Shown here one piece after another: positions 17,245-25,734 of a DNA stretch of 64,000 nucleotides. Position numbers and translations under genes: made by a program. A model generated the notes under the pieces. It was given only the letters and a program-made list of their open reading frames with translations, was not told the origin of the DNA and ran no database searches. Each line of letters opens with the position of its first letter. Positions within the stretch are counted from its first letter, which is position 1. Source of the stretch: Lactobacillus intestinalis (lineage in GTDB: Bacteria > Bacillota > Bacilli > Lactobacillales > Lactobacillaceae); NCBI RefSeq assembly GCF_024397795.1, contig NZ_CP072983.1, forward strand, positions 1,550,001-1,614,000, written 5' to 3'.

Positions 17245-17298
17245 TGACACTCTGTCACTTAGTACATTCATCATAGTAACATCTTGACATCGTGTCAA
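17245..17298 (-). promoter_or_regulatory. Promoter with two TetR-type operators
   Basis: Minus-strand -35 TTGACA (17293-17298), 17-nt spacer, -10 TATGAT (17270-17275). Palindrome TTGACAtcgTGTCAA (17284-17298) overlaps the -35. A second, TGACActcTGTCA (17245-17257), lies after the start point. Their centres are 40 bp apart. Confidence 0.7.
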
Positions 17299-17309
17299 TA
17301 CTTTTGTAT

Positions 17310-17332
17310 AAAAAAACGGCTTAATAGCCGTT
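17310..17332 (-). terminator. Terminator of the histidine phosphatase gene
   Basis: AACGGC-TATTAA-GCCGTT followed by a T run on the minus strand. Confidence 0.85.
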
Positions 17333-17337
17333 ATTTT

Positions 17338-17937
17338 TTACGCTAAAATGCGATTATAGTAAATCATCCGAGCAATATTTTCACGTACACTAAATTTAAC
17401 TAAGCCACAATTAGCAATTGTATCAAATCCACTAATGTCCCCATGGGTTAAGTAATGAGCAGCCATCATTCTAATCAAAGTTCCGTGCGCTACAACTAAA
17501 ACTTTGCCATCCGGGTACTTTTTGTACATTTCATCTAAAAAGTCTCCGCAGCGCTTATTTAACTCTTCATGAGTCTCACCATTTGAAGCATAGTCGACAT
17601 AATTCTTGGCTACTTTTCCCCAGGGATCGATAGCATCTGGATGCCTCTTCTTCATTTCAGTCAAAAGCTCCCCATCCCATTCACCATAATCAAACTCAAG
17701 CAAACGGTCATCAGGAATAAGCTTCTTTTGTCCTTTAGTAAAAATTTCAGCAGTTTCTACTGCACGATCCAGTGGACTTACATAAACTGCATCAAACTCA
17801 CTCGGATCAAAATTCTTAGCTGCTTCTTCCGCATACTCCCGTCCTTCTTTATTTAAACTAAGATTTACTGATGAACCTTGAATTCTACCAGACTTATTGA
17901 GATCGGTTTGTCCATGTCTAATAAACACAATTTCCAT
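17338..17937 (-). CDS. Histidine phosphatase superfamily protein (phosphoglycerate mutase-like)
   Basis: A 199-residue protein with the N-terminal RHG catalytic motif (FIRHGQTDLNKSGRIQG), VYVSPLDRAVETAE and the second catalytic His in VVAHGTLIRMM. The ATG at 17937 is chosen because AGAGGTAG lies 8 nt upstream. The first 7 codons of the longer frame are the leader. The family includes phosphoglycerate mutases and broad phosphatases. The short length suggests a phosphatase and not the glycolytic enzyme. Confidence 0.9.
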   Translation of the reverse strand: MEIVFIRHGQTDLNKSGRIQGSSVNLSLNKEGREYAEEAAKNFDPSEFDAVYVSPLDRAVETAEIFTKGQKKLIPDDRLLEFDYGEWDGELLTEMKKRHPDAIDPWGKVAKNYVDYASNGETHEELNKRCGDFLDEMYKKYPDGKVLVVAHGTLIRMMAAHYLTHGDISGFDTIANCGLVKFSVRENIARMIYYNRILA

Positions 17938-18037
17938 AGTTACTACCTCTTTACTCATTCTTAATTTACATTTTACTAATAATCGTTTCTAAAAAGTATA
18001 CAATAATCTTTAGTAAAGGACGAATAAGGAGAATTTT

Positions 18038-18793
18038 ATGGCACGTATTACAATTAAGAGAGATGGTTTAACCCTAGTGGGTGAACGCGAAGAACCCTTT
18101 GGAGAAGTTTATAATATGGCAATTTTAATGCACGGATTTACTGCAAATAAAAATACTCCATTGCTTAGAAAAATTGCTGATGACTTGCGCGATGAAAATG
18201 TAGCTAGCGTTCGGTTTGACTTTAACGGCCAAGGCGAAAGTGACGGAAAGCTTGAAGATATGACGGTTGATAACGAAATTGCCGATGGAAAAGCAATCCT
18301 TGATTATGTTCGCACTGATCCTCATGTCCGTGATATTTACTTAATTGGACATTCCCAAGGCGGTGTAGTTGCTTCAATGCTAGCAGGGCTTTATCCGGAT
18401 GTGATCAAAAAAGTCGTTTTGCTAGCCCCTGCAGCACAATTAAAAGACGATGCTTTAAAGGGAAACACCCAAGGCGCAATCTACGATCCCAATCACGTTC
18501 CTGACGTAGTTCCCTTAGTCGGAAACAAAACTGGTCTAAAGATTGGTGGCTTCTATATAAGAACTGCCCAAGTATTGCCAATTTATGAAGTAGCTCAACG
18601 CTACACTGGACTAGCTTCGATCATCGTAGGATCAGATGATCAGGTAGTTGATCCAAAATACAGTAAGAAGTACGATGAGGTTTATCAAAATAGTGAGCTT
18701 CACATCATTAACGGTGCCGATCACCGATTTAGCAATCAATATAAAGATCAAGCTGCCAAACTTGCTAGCGACTTTGTGAAGCCACTTTTTTAG
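18038..18793 (+). CDS. Alpha/beta hydrolase, cinnamoyl (feruloyl) esterase-like
   Basis: A 251-residue serine hydrolase closely resembling the L. johnsonii cinnamoyl esterase family: MHGFTANKNT oxyanion region, nucleophile Ser106 in GHSQGG, Asp in GSDDQVV (about 200) and His229 in GADHRF. The lid insertion around GFYIRTAQVLPIYEV is also present. Family enzymes release hydroxycinnamic acids from plant esters. The gene overlaps the convergent yaaA gene by 4 nt at its stop. Monocistronic. Confidence 0.9.
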   Translation: MARITIKRDGLTLVGEREEPFGEVYNMAILMHGFTANKNTPLLRKIADDLRDENVASVRFDFNGQGESDGKLEDMTVDNEIADGKAILDYVRTDPHVRDIYLIGHSQGGVVASMLAGLYPDVIKKVVLLAPAAQLKDDALKGNTQGAIYDPNHVPDVVPLVGNKTGLKIGGFYIRTAQVLPIYEVAQRYTGLASIIVGSDDQVVDPKYSKKYDEVYQNSELHIINGADHRFSNQYKDQAAKLASDFVKPLF

Positions 18794-19551
18794 CGTCGCT
18801 TAAAGTTAAAAGTGGTTCTAAATACATAGTGATCTTCACTACTTACCTTAGGCTCAAATTTAAAACCAAAATCATGAAAATCCTGCAATTGCTCAGGATT
18901 TTTTATTTGCTCTTCTGCGATATAACGCACCATTTCTCCGCGTGCCATCTTAGCATGCGTTCCAATTACGCGCCATTTTCCATTATGCATTTCTTGAAAA
19001 TCAATAGTAATCATGCGCCGATTTCCCGTCACATAAGGCTTGATTAAGCGTACATATTGCTTAGAAGCAAGATTAATTACCACATCATCTTCCTTAAAAA
19101 CCTCCTGGGCAATCATATCATCCCAAAAATTAAGCAAACTATACATGATAAAGCCTGACATTTGAGTATTTAATTCTAAACGATAAGGACAGACTCCATC
19201 AAATGGCCGCAATACACCATAAAATCCCGATAAGATCTTTAAATGCTCTTGAATATAGTCTAATGCTGGCTGAGTAAATAAATCTGGAGCCATGTATTGA
19301 TACTGAATTCCAGAAAAAGCTAAAATAGCTGGAGTTAAATTATTTTCTAAATCCATTTGCTTAAGCTGCAAGGTGCTTTCTTCCACAACTTTATCACTGG
19401 CTTTCCACAACTGCTTTAGCTGCTCTGGCGTCCGCGATTTTAAGAAGCGCTCTAACATCCGCGCTTCATCTAAAAAACTCGCCTTAGATAAAACTGGAAA
19501 ACTATCACGATCAACTTTCATCTTTTTAGCTGGGGAAATAATAATCTGCAT
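18790..19551 (-). CDS. yaaA: YaaA family peroxide-stress protein
   Basis: A 253-residue DUF328/YaaA protein beginning MQIIISPAKKM, the family hallmark, with LAFSGIQYQYMAPDLF, ILSGFYGVLRPFDGVCPYRLEL, and a C-terminal THAKMARGEMVRYI block. Start set at the ATG at 19551. In E. coli YaaA limits free iron and oxidative damage and has a DNA-binding fold. The stop overlaps the esterase stop by 4 nt, with no terminator between. Confidence 0.94.
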   Translation of the reverse strand: MQIIISPAKKMKVDRDSFPVLSKASFLDEARMLERFLKSRTPEQLKQLWKASDKVVEESTLQLKQMDLENNLTPAILAFSGIQYQYMAPDLFTQPALDYIQEHLKILSGFYGVLRPFDGVCPYRLELNTQMSGFIMYSLLNFWDDMIAQEVFKEDDVVINLASKQYVRLIKPYVTGNRRMITIDFQEMHNGKWRVIGTHAKMARGEMVRYIAEEQIKNPEQLQDFHDFGFKFEPKVSSEDHYVFRTTFNFKRR

Positions 19552-19611
19552 ATTTTTAATCAATCCTTTTTTCGGTTACAATGAGTAAGTATTTGAGAAA
19601 GGGGAATTTAT

Positions 19612-20250
19612 ATGAATCCTGATTTTGCAATTGTCTTAAATTTCAAACTAAATACTGATAACGTAAACGCTGATGCCTTAGTTAAAAAAGCGCGTGATAT
19701 CGGTGTGCGCGCAATTAGTGGTAGCGATATTTTACAAAAAGCAGCTGATAAATACACCATTAAATTAGTCAATCAAGATGGAGTAGATTTATCTGCTGAT
19801 GATGTGATCGACGCTTTAGTTCAAAATCGTAAAAACGGCAAGTCAACGGTGATCAACATTCATCTTCAAGATGGTAAAATTTCACCTAAAGATGAAGAAA
19901 TGCTAGAAGTTATCAACAAGTGGATGCACATGTTTGGCCATGCTTTCAATGAAAGTGAAATTTCAGAATTAACTGTGGACCAAGATGGTTTCGTTTTACA
20001 AAATCGCCATGCCGTCTACCAAAAGTACGTCTTTTTAAAGAGTCCACTTCCAGAAAAGATCACTGTTTCTGGCTTAAGCCAAGAGCCAAATCGTGTTGAA
20101 TGGATTCAAAATCGTACTGATTTAAAATTTGGGTTTGAAGATAATGACTTATCAATCGCGCTAACTCAACCTGAAGATGATTTTGAATGGCAAGTGTTAC
20201 GCATCCAAGCTCATCGTCCAGAAGATGACATTGCAGAAACCAAATTCTAA
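19612..20250 (+). CDS. Conserved lactobacillar protein of unknown function
   Basis: A 212-residue soluble protein, not recognised. It begins MNPDFAIVLNFKLNTDNVNADALVKKARDIGVRAI and has a central stretch KWMHMFGHAFNESEI. The second half is rich in beta-type sequence and ends EWQVLRIQAHRPEDDIAETKF. It carries no signal peptide and no membrane segment. It has a clear GGGGAA ribosome site and a perfect terminator behind. It is divergent from yaaA with 60 nt between them. Domain assignment is not possible by eye. Confidence 0.7.
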   Translation: MNPDFAIVLNFKLNTDNVNADALVKKARDIGVRAISGSDILQKAADKYTIKLVNQDGVDLSADDVIDALVQNRKNGKSTVINIHLQDGKISPKDEEMLEVINKWMHMFGHAFNESEISELTVDQDGFVLQNRHAVYQKYVFLKSPLPEKITVSGLSQEPNRVEWIQNRTDLKFGFEDNDLSIALTQPEDDFEWQVLRIQAHRPEDDIAETKF

Positions 20251-20253
20251 ACC

Positions 20254-20281
20254 AAAGCATGCTAATTAGCATGCTTTTTTA
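20254..20281. terminator. Perfect palindromic terminator
   Basis: AAAGCATGCTAATTAGCATGCTTT followed by T. It lies between convergent genes and overlaps the last codons of the DUF4931 gene. Confidence 0.85.
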
Positions 20282-21077
20282 CTTGAGAACCATTATCAAA
20301 AAACTCTCTAAATCTTTTGGCCTCCATATTCAAAGTAGCTTCATCATTAACTTGGGAAAGTTTATAGCCAACAAAATATGGTGACGCATTAAAGCGAGTG
20401 ATAAGCTTGGCACAAATTCCACCATCCAGGCGTGAATAAAAGAACAAATTGTAAGAATCACATCTGCCGTTATACATGACATTAAGCATGTATTTGGTGC
20501 CGCTTTGAATCCAATCTGCCCATAAATCAATGTTATTTCGCGTCAATAAATTAATATTAAGTTCTGTGTATCCTTGGATTGGATGTTGAGCCACGTTGAC
20601 TTCAATGTCTTTATTTTCAAAAACAGTCACACCTTCAAAATTATTAGAATGAATATACTTGTAGCCATTTTCATGATTAAGGCCTACAATTTGCATATGG
20701 GGATGAATTAATGATCCCCCAGAATTTGGTCCAAAATTTTTGTACCAAAGAACCGTTTTATACTTTTTGGTATTCACCATTTCTTCAGCACATTCCAAGG
20801 CGAATTTGATCATCTTGCGATTATGCTCCTTAGTATAAGTGGAAATATCGCCATGGTGGGCATGAGATTCAATTAAAACCGTCTGCGTAGTATCACGTAA
20901 AGTAGGATATTTATTATGAAGCCAGATTAGATCTCCATCACGTTTATAGACATCAGTAAGATGATCAACATCACAAAATGGACAAATATTTTTTTGATGA
21001 GAGTGGAATTTACGATATGATTGTGGCTTATCTTTTGCCACTGCTAATTCAAATACAAGCGGATCATTATTAGTCAT
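20262..21077 (-). CDS. DUF4931, GalT-like HIT-superfamily protein
   Basis: A 271-residue protein with an N-terminal CPFCDVDHLTD (zinc-type CxxC) and a central GGSLIHPHMQIVG. HPHxQ is the nucleotidyl-transferase motif of galactose-1-phosphate uridylyltransferase, whose second His is the nucleophile. The overall length is shorter than GalT and matches DUF4931. A nucleotide-transfer or hydrolysis activity is plausible; the substrate is unknown. No galactose genes lie nearby. Confidence 0.78.
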   Translation of the reverse strand: MTNNDPLVFELAVAKDKPQSYRKFHSHQKNICPFCDVDHLTDVYKRDGDLIWLHNKYPTLRDTTQTVLIESHAHHGDISTYTKEHNRKMIKFALECAEEMVNTKKYKTVLWYKNFGPNSGGSLIHPHMQIVGLNHENGYKYIHSNNFEGVTVFENKDIEVNVAQHPIQGYTELNINLLTRNNIDLWADWIQSGTKYMLNVMYNGRCDSYNLFFYSRLDGGICAKLITRFNASPYFVGYKLSQVNDEATLNMEAKRFREFFDNGSQVKKHAN

Positions 21078-21220
21078 ATTTTCACCTTTTCTTTGAATAT
21101 CTTAATTTTATATGTTATAAAACCATGTTCGCTTTACCAAAATAAAAATAGATGGTAAACTATGCTGAAGCAAACGCATATTCGAAAGCATAACTTTAAT
21201 TATAGTAGGTGTAAAAATTC

Positions 21221-22432
21221 ATGCAATCAAGAGAAAATTTAAGAAAACGCTCCAAGCGTAATAGTCTCTATTTGATTATTGCGGCTGTCGTAATCATCGT
21301 TGGAGTTGTCGCTGGTTTTGCGATTCATAATCAACACGTACAAGCTGAAGCTAAGGCGCGCAAGTTTGCAACTACTCACTTCAACCCCAACGTATCCATT
21401 TATGGAGTTAAAGTTGGTAATTTAACTGTTAAGAAAGCAACTGACAAGATCAATCAAAAAGCCGACAATGTGGTTCATTTAAAGAATGACAAAGTCGTGA
21501 CTGAACGTGATCCACAGATTACTACCATTGATCAGGCGACAGTACAAAAGTATTTTGCTAAGCAACACACTGATGTACCAAATAAGGCCAATTACAATTA
21601 TACTTCCAAAGAATTTGATCAAGCCAAAAAACGTTTGAATCAAATTTATAAGTCTAGCGTTACTTACAACATCGCAGGCAAGAAGTATGATTTAAAAGCT
21701 AAAGATTTAATTGATGAAGCTAGTTATAAGGATGGAAAGTATGACTTCCAAAATGTTGATAAGTTAACTGATAAGCTAAAAGATATCGACAAGGAAGTTT
21801 CAACTCTTCACAAGAGTTATAAGTTTACCGTTCCAAGCGGCAATAAAGTCAATGGTCGCACTATTACCGTTAAAAACGAAAGCTACGGCTGGGGAGTTTA
21901 TATTAAAAAAGCTCGTGCAGCTGTAGAAGATGCCTTTATGAAAGGCACTAAATCAATTGACGGTAGTGATTACATTTACGGTGAAGGTTTTAGTACTTAT
22001 GCTCATGGTTATGGTAAATCTAATCACGGTATTGGTAAGCACTATGCTGTTGTTTCCATTAAGAATCAGGAATTATGGATCGTTAACAACAATAAGGTTG
22101 TTGTCCACTTAAATGATGTTGTAACTGGTACTTTAAATGGTGGTAAAGGTAACCAAACCCCAAGTGGTGTGTGGTATGTAATGTACAAGGAATCACCAAG
22201 TACTCTTCGTGGTTACAATGATGATGGTTCCAAATATGCATCCCCAGTTCAATACTGGATGCCATTTACACTTAGTGGATGTGGATTCCATGACGCCAGC
22301 TGGAGAAACGACTGGAGCAAGACTGCCTACTTAAATGGTGGTTCCCATGGCTGTGTTAACATTCGCCCTAGCGAAATTCACAGCGTTTGGAGCAACGTAA
22401 CTAAGGATATGCCTGTTATTATTTACAACTAG
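21221..22432 (+). CDS. L,D-transpeptidase (YkuD) with N-terminal anchor
   Basis: A 403-residue wall enzyme. Basic N terminus, one membrane helix (about 18-38), a peptidoglycan-binding type-4 region, then a C-terminal YkuD domain. The catalytic motif is GFHDASWR followed by GGSHGCVNIRP, with Cys as nucleophile. Such enzymes make 3-3 cross-links or attach proteins to peptidoglycan outside the membrane. Monocistronic with its own terminator. Confidence 0.93.
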   Translation: MQSRENLRKRSKRNSLYLIIAAVVIIVGVVAGFAIHNQHVQAEAKARKFATTHFNPNVSIYGVKVGNLTVKKATDKINQKADNVVHLKNDKVVTERDPQITTIDQATVQKYFAKQHTDVPNKANYNYTSKEFDQAKKRLNQIYKSSVTYNIAGKKYDLKAKDLIDEASYKDGKYDFQNVDKLTDKLKDIDKEVSTLHKSYKFTVPSGNKVNGRTITVKNESYGWGVYIKKARAAVEDAFMKGTKSIDGSDYIYGEGFSTYAHGYGKSNHGIGKHYAVVSIKNQELWIVNNNKVVVHLNDVVTGTLNGGKGNQTPSGVWYVMYKESPSTLRGYNDDGSKYASPVQYWMPFTLSGCGFHDASWRNDWSKTAYLNGGSHGCVNIRPSEIHSVWSNVTKDMPVIIYN

Positions 22433-22439
22433 AAATACT

Positions 22440-22471
22440 AAATAAGACCTCCAATAGAGGTCTTATTTTTT
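22440..22471 (+). terminator. Terminator of the L,D-transpeptidase gene
   Basis: AATAAGACCTC-CAATA-GAGGTCTTATT then T run. Confidence 0.9.
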
Positions 22472-22578
22472 GGCTTTACATAAACATCTGACGTCTAAAT
22501 TCAATACAAATTTCCCATATAGTAATTGGCATAAATGATATACTTTTTCTAGAGAAAGTATGTAAAAGAGGAAACATT

Positions 22579-22731
22579 ATGATTACAATTGGAGTTCTTT
22601 GTATAATTGTTGCCGCAATTTCAGCTTTGAAAGCTAGAGAAAGCGTAGAAAACGCGTGGCAGAAGTATTTAGCCATTATCTTCTTAGTGCTTGGTATTAT
22701 CTTGCTGGGTGTTGGGATTTTTCATCACTAA
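22579..22731 (+). CDS. Small membrane protein, 50 residues
   Basis: Begins MITIGVLCIIVAAISALK and ends LGIILLGVGIFHH. Two hydrophobic helices are joined by a charged KARESVENAWQK loop, forming a hairpin. The ATG is preceded by AGAGG at 7 nt, and a terminator starts at the stop codon, so this short frame has its own expression signals. Not recognised. Small two-helix proteins may be modulators of membrane complexes or type I toxin-like peptides, but there is no antisense partner visible. Confidence 0.65.
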   Translation: MITIGVLCIIVAAISALKARESVENAWQKYLAIIFLVLGIILLGVGIFHH

Positions 22732-22763
22732 AAAAGGTTGCCCTCTACGGGGCAGCTTTTTAA
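22730..22763 (+). terminator. Terminator of the small membrane protein gene
   Basis: AAAAAGgTTGCCC / GGGCAgCTTTTT hairpin starting at the stop codon, followed by TTTTTAA. Confidence 0.75.
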
Positions 22764-24013
22764 TTTTGGGGGATAATTTTATTTACGACCATAACGGATT
22801 TAGTAGGTTTCAGGAGTGTATAAATATTCTTTTCAATATGACTCAACCTCTTTCCACTCAACATGAAAATTATTACTGGAATTCCTACAGCATTAATAAC
22901 CACTGGCACTAATATTCCACTTGGCACATATAAATCTAAGAAACTCGCGATATCCATTGTCGCGGGAATCATCGCAAACACTAAGAAATCCCACACACCA
23001 TGAACAATCATTGCTAGCCACAGCTTTCCCGTATATAGATAGATAATTGCCAAAAGGCACCCAATAGCAAACACATCCATTACTTGATAGGAAGTAGTTA
23101 TAAAATCCTTATGTTCAGAAATCATATTTGGATAATGACTCAAACTAAAAATCAATGCACTGATTAACACCATTCCTTGCGCACGAAACTTTTTATTTTT
23201 TAAAGTACCAGCTAAAACTACTAAAATGGCATACCGTTCTAATTCTTCAAAAATGCCTGCATCAAGTGTAGCAAAATATACAAGAGAAGGATTTCCCGGG
23301 AAAAACAAGGATTGATTTGGATTCAATAGACTAAAATTCCAATTCCAAATCGCTTCAGAAAAATTATCCGCAATCTGAATGAAAGCAGCAAAAAAGTCAT
23401 ACCAAATGCCAAAAGCGATTAATCCAATCGTAGTAAAGGTAAATACTCTCGTCCATTTTTGTCTAATGTTAATCCATAATTTTAATCCCCATCCCTTCAA
23501 GACTAAATACAGAAAAACTATAAAGGAAAGGGCACAAACTAATCCGCTATATTCAAAATTTCGTAAAAATGAGTTGGGAGAAATCAACGGATAATCATCA
23601 AATATCAAAAAGGTAAAAACTACCATCTCAATGTTAATCAACCTGCTCAACCAATATCGAAGTTTTCCATAACTCACAACGGTTACAGGAACTAGCACAA
23701 AAGCAAATCCCACAATTCTTAATATTCCAATCAAATTAGTTATTTGCGGAAAAGATTTAAAGAGCAGTTGAAAGAAAGCCAAATACGTCATTGCCAAGTC
23801 ATAGGGCAGAAACAATACATTAATAATCTGACTTATATTAAAAAAGTATTTATTCTTAGCTCTTAACTGCAATAAAATCAGTGCTATCATCAAAGTACTA
23901 ATGATAATCCCACTCTTCACAGGATTTAAAATTCCCGTTCGAATCTGCATCCCTAGCAAAAACATACACAAAAGACCTGAACCCGCAATTTGAATTTGCA
24001 AACATCGTTTCAT
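22760..24013 (-). CDS. CPBP-family intramembrane metalloprotease
   Basis: A 417-residue multi-pass membrane protein with about ten helices. The C-terminal part carries the CPBP (CAAX protease/bacteriocin-immunity) motifs: EELERY, FSLSHYPN and HGVWDF. The first two supply Glu and His and the third a His for metal binding. The N-terminal half is an extra helical domain, making it longer than typical bacteriocin-immunity forms. ATG at 24013 is chosen for its GGGG site. Substrate unknown. Confidence 0.82.
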   Translation of the reverse strand: MKRCLQIQIAGSGLLCMFLLGMQIRTGILNPVKSGIIISTLMIALILLQLRAKNKYFFNISQIINVLFLPYDLAMTYLAFFQLLFKSFPQITNLIGILRIVGFAFVLVPVTVVSYGKLRYWLSRLINIEMVVFTFLIFDDYPLISPNSFLRNFEYSGLVCALSFIVFLYLVLKGWGLKLWINIRQKWTRVFTFTTIGLIAFGIWYDFFAAFIQIADNFSEAIWNWNFSLLNPNQSLFFPGNPSLVYFATLDAGIFEELERYAILVVLAGTLKNKKFRAQGMVLISALIFSLSHYPNMISEHKDFITTSYQVMDVFAIGCLLAIIYLYTGKLWLAMIVHGVWDFLVFAMIPATMDIASFLDLYVPSGILVPVVINAVGIPVIIFMLSGKRLSHIEKNIYTLLKPTKSVMVVNKIIPQN

Positions 24014-24048
24014 TCTTATTCCCCTATTTTCTGTTTTTGCCAATATAC

Positions 24049-24090
24049 AAAAAAACGAGCAAACACACAATAGCATGCTTGCTCATTTTA
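24049..24090 (-). terminator. Terminator of dtpT
   Basis: GAGCAAGC / GTTTGCTC stem followed by seven T on the minus strand. Confidence 0.7.
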
Positions 24091-24095
24091 TAATT

Positions 24096-25589
24096 TTAAT
24101 TTACACCAGCCATTAGGCTGTGAATTTTCTTACTAAAGAAGAACATCACAATTCCGACAAATACACTTACAATCCCAATTGCTAAGAAGTATGGTACTTC
24201 AGTTGCACTCGAGTAGTATTTAACGATCTGTGAGTTAACAGCTTGTCCCGTAGCGTCAGCCAAGAACCACATACTCACCATTTGTGACTTGAATGCCTTT
24301 GGGGCAAGCTTAGTAGTTACTGAAAGTCCGATTGGTGAAATTAACATTTCCGCAATTTCAACAATGAACCATGAACCTACCAGCCAGAATGGACTTACAC
24401 GGCCACTAGTTCCGTACAAAGTACCAGGAAGAGCCATCCAGACATAAGATAATCCTGCAAAGACCAACCCAGCTGCAAACTTACTTGGTGCACTTGGTTG
24501 ATTCTTCCAGTTTTCCCAAAGCCATACAAAGAAAGGCGTCAAAATCATAATGAAGACTGGGTTTAAAGTCTGGAAGTTAGCAGCAGCAAAGTGCCAACCA
24601 CCAATGTGAAGGACAGTTCTTTGTTCTGCAAAAAGTGCTAAAACAACAGAACCTGATTCTTCTATTCCCCAGAAAATAGCTGCCGCAATGAACAAAGGAA
24701 TATAAGCCCAAACGCGAGAACGTTCAACCTTGCTTACCTTTGGGCTGCGAAGCATCAAAACGAAGTAGTAAACAGGAATCGCAATTGCCAAAATAGTGAT
24801 CAAAGTAATGATATTGTCAATATTCAATTGACCAACCATGGCCATAATAGCAATCACAATCACTAATGCCAAGACGCCCAGGCCTACACGGCCCATAATT
24901 TTATTTAAATCTTTCTTCTTAATTGGATCAGTTGGTTCTAGACCCGTTTGAGGCAAGTACTTCTTACCACCATAGTAATATTGAAGAAGTCCAAGGAACA
25001 TACCTACAGCAGCCAAAGAAAATCCTGCATGGAAATTAAAATGGTCACCAAATAAATGAAGTCCAAAACCTTCACTAGCCCATGGAACTGCCCATGGTGC
25101 AATAGCGGAACCTAAATTGATACCAAAAACAAACATACTGAACCCAGCATCTCGTCTACGGTCATCTTCTGAATAAAGACCACCAACCATATCAGAAACG
25201 TTAGGCTTCAATAAACCTGTACCGGCTACAATTAAAGCAATAGAAACATATAATGCTCCAATTCCCATTGGAAGTGCCAAAACAATATGTCCTAACATAA
25301 TTAAGACACCACCAATAAACACAGTTCGTCTAGGCCCCCATACTCTATCTGAGAGCCATCCACCAGCTACACTGGATAAATATACCAATGAACCATAAAT
25401 GGACATCACAGACGCTGCTGTAGTCTGGTCCATGCCAAGTCCGCCCTTAGTTACCGCATAGTACATGTAGAAGAGCAGGATTGCTCGCATACCGTAGTAA
25501 CTAAATCTTTCCCACATTTCAGTGAAGAATAATGTAGAAAGTCCTCTCGGCTGACCAAAGAAAGCCGTATCCATATTTTTTTCACTCAC
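24096..25589 (-). CDS. dtpT: Di/tripeptide:proton symporter DtpT (POT family)
   Basis: A 497-residue transporter with about 14 helices. The N-terminal [22 protein letters not shown] carries the ExxERFxYY proton-coupling motif of POT/PTR transporters, and [12 protein letters not shown] and [13 protein letters not shown] match later family motifs. It imports di- and tripeptides. Start taken as GTG, with GGGGGG upstream. The neighbour is pepN in the same direction, with its own terminator between, so regulation is separate but function is linked. Confidence 0.96.
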   Translation of the reverse strand: MSEKNMDTAFFGQPRGLSTLFFTEMWERFSYYGMRAILLFYMYYAVTKGGLGMDQTTAASVMSIYGSLVYLSSVAGGWLSDRVWGPRRTVFIGGVLIMLGHIVLALPMGIGALYVSIALIVAGTGLLKPNVSDMVGGLYSEDDRRRDAGFSMFVFGINLGSAIAPWAVPWASEGFGLHLFGDHFNFHAGFSLAAVGMFLGLLQYYYGGKKYLPQTGLEPTDPIKKKDLNKIMGRVGLGVLALVIVIAIMAMVGQLNIDNIITLITILAIAIPVYYFVLMLRSPKVSKVERSRVWAYIPLFIAAAIFWGIEESGSVVLALFAEQRTVLHIGGWHFAAANFQTLNPVFIMILTPFFVWLWENWKNQPSAPSKFAAGLVFAGLSYVWMALPGTLYGTSGRVSPFWLVGSWFIVEIAEMLISPIGLSVTTKLAPKAFKSQMVSMWFLADATGQAVNSQIVKYYSSATEVPYFLAIGIVSVFVGIVMFFFSKKIHSLMAGVN

Positions 25590-25685
25590 TAAACAAAAAA
25601 CCCCCCTAATTAGGTATTCTCTGAGTTTAAAGGTTAATTTTATACTAAAAGTTTGTTTTTAGTCAAGATAAGGTATTTTTATATA

Positions 25686-25720
25686 GAAAAAAGCATCGGA
25701 GAATTTTCCAATACTTTTTA
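25686..25720 (-). terminator. Terminator of pepN
   Basis: AGTATTGGA / TCCGATGCT stem with two wobble pairs and a T run on the minus strand. Confidence 0.65.
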
Positions 25721-25734
25721 ATATTTATTCAAAT

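Noticed and set aside
18785..18795. Possible frameshift or lost terminator at the esterase/yaaA junction
   Set aside because: The 4-nt overlap of the two stop codons is compatible with two intact convergent genes; both proteins end at the normal family position.
22083..22265. His-rich 60-residue frame (HIWNHHHCNHEEY) antisense to the L,D-transpeptidase
   Set aside because: The His/Asn runs are the complement of the Gly/Val/Asn-rich coding sequence of the transpeptidase. No start signals.
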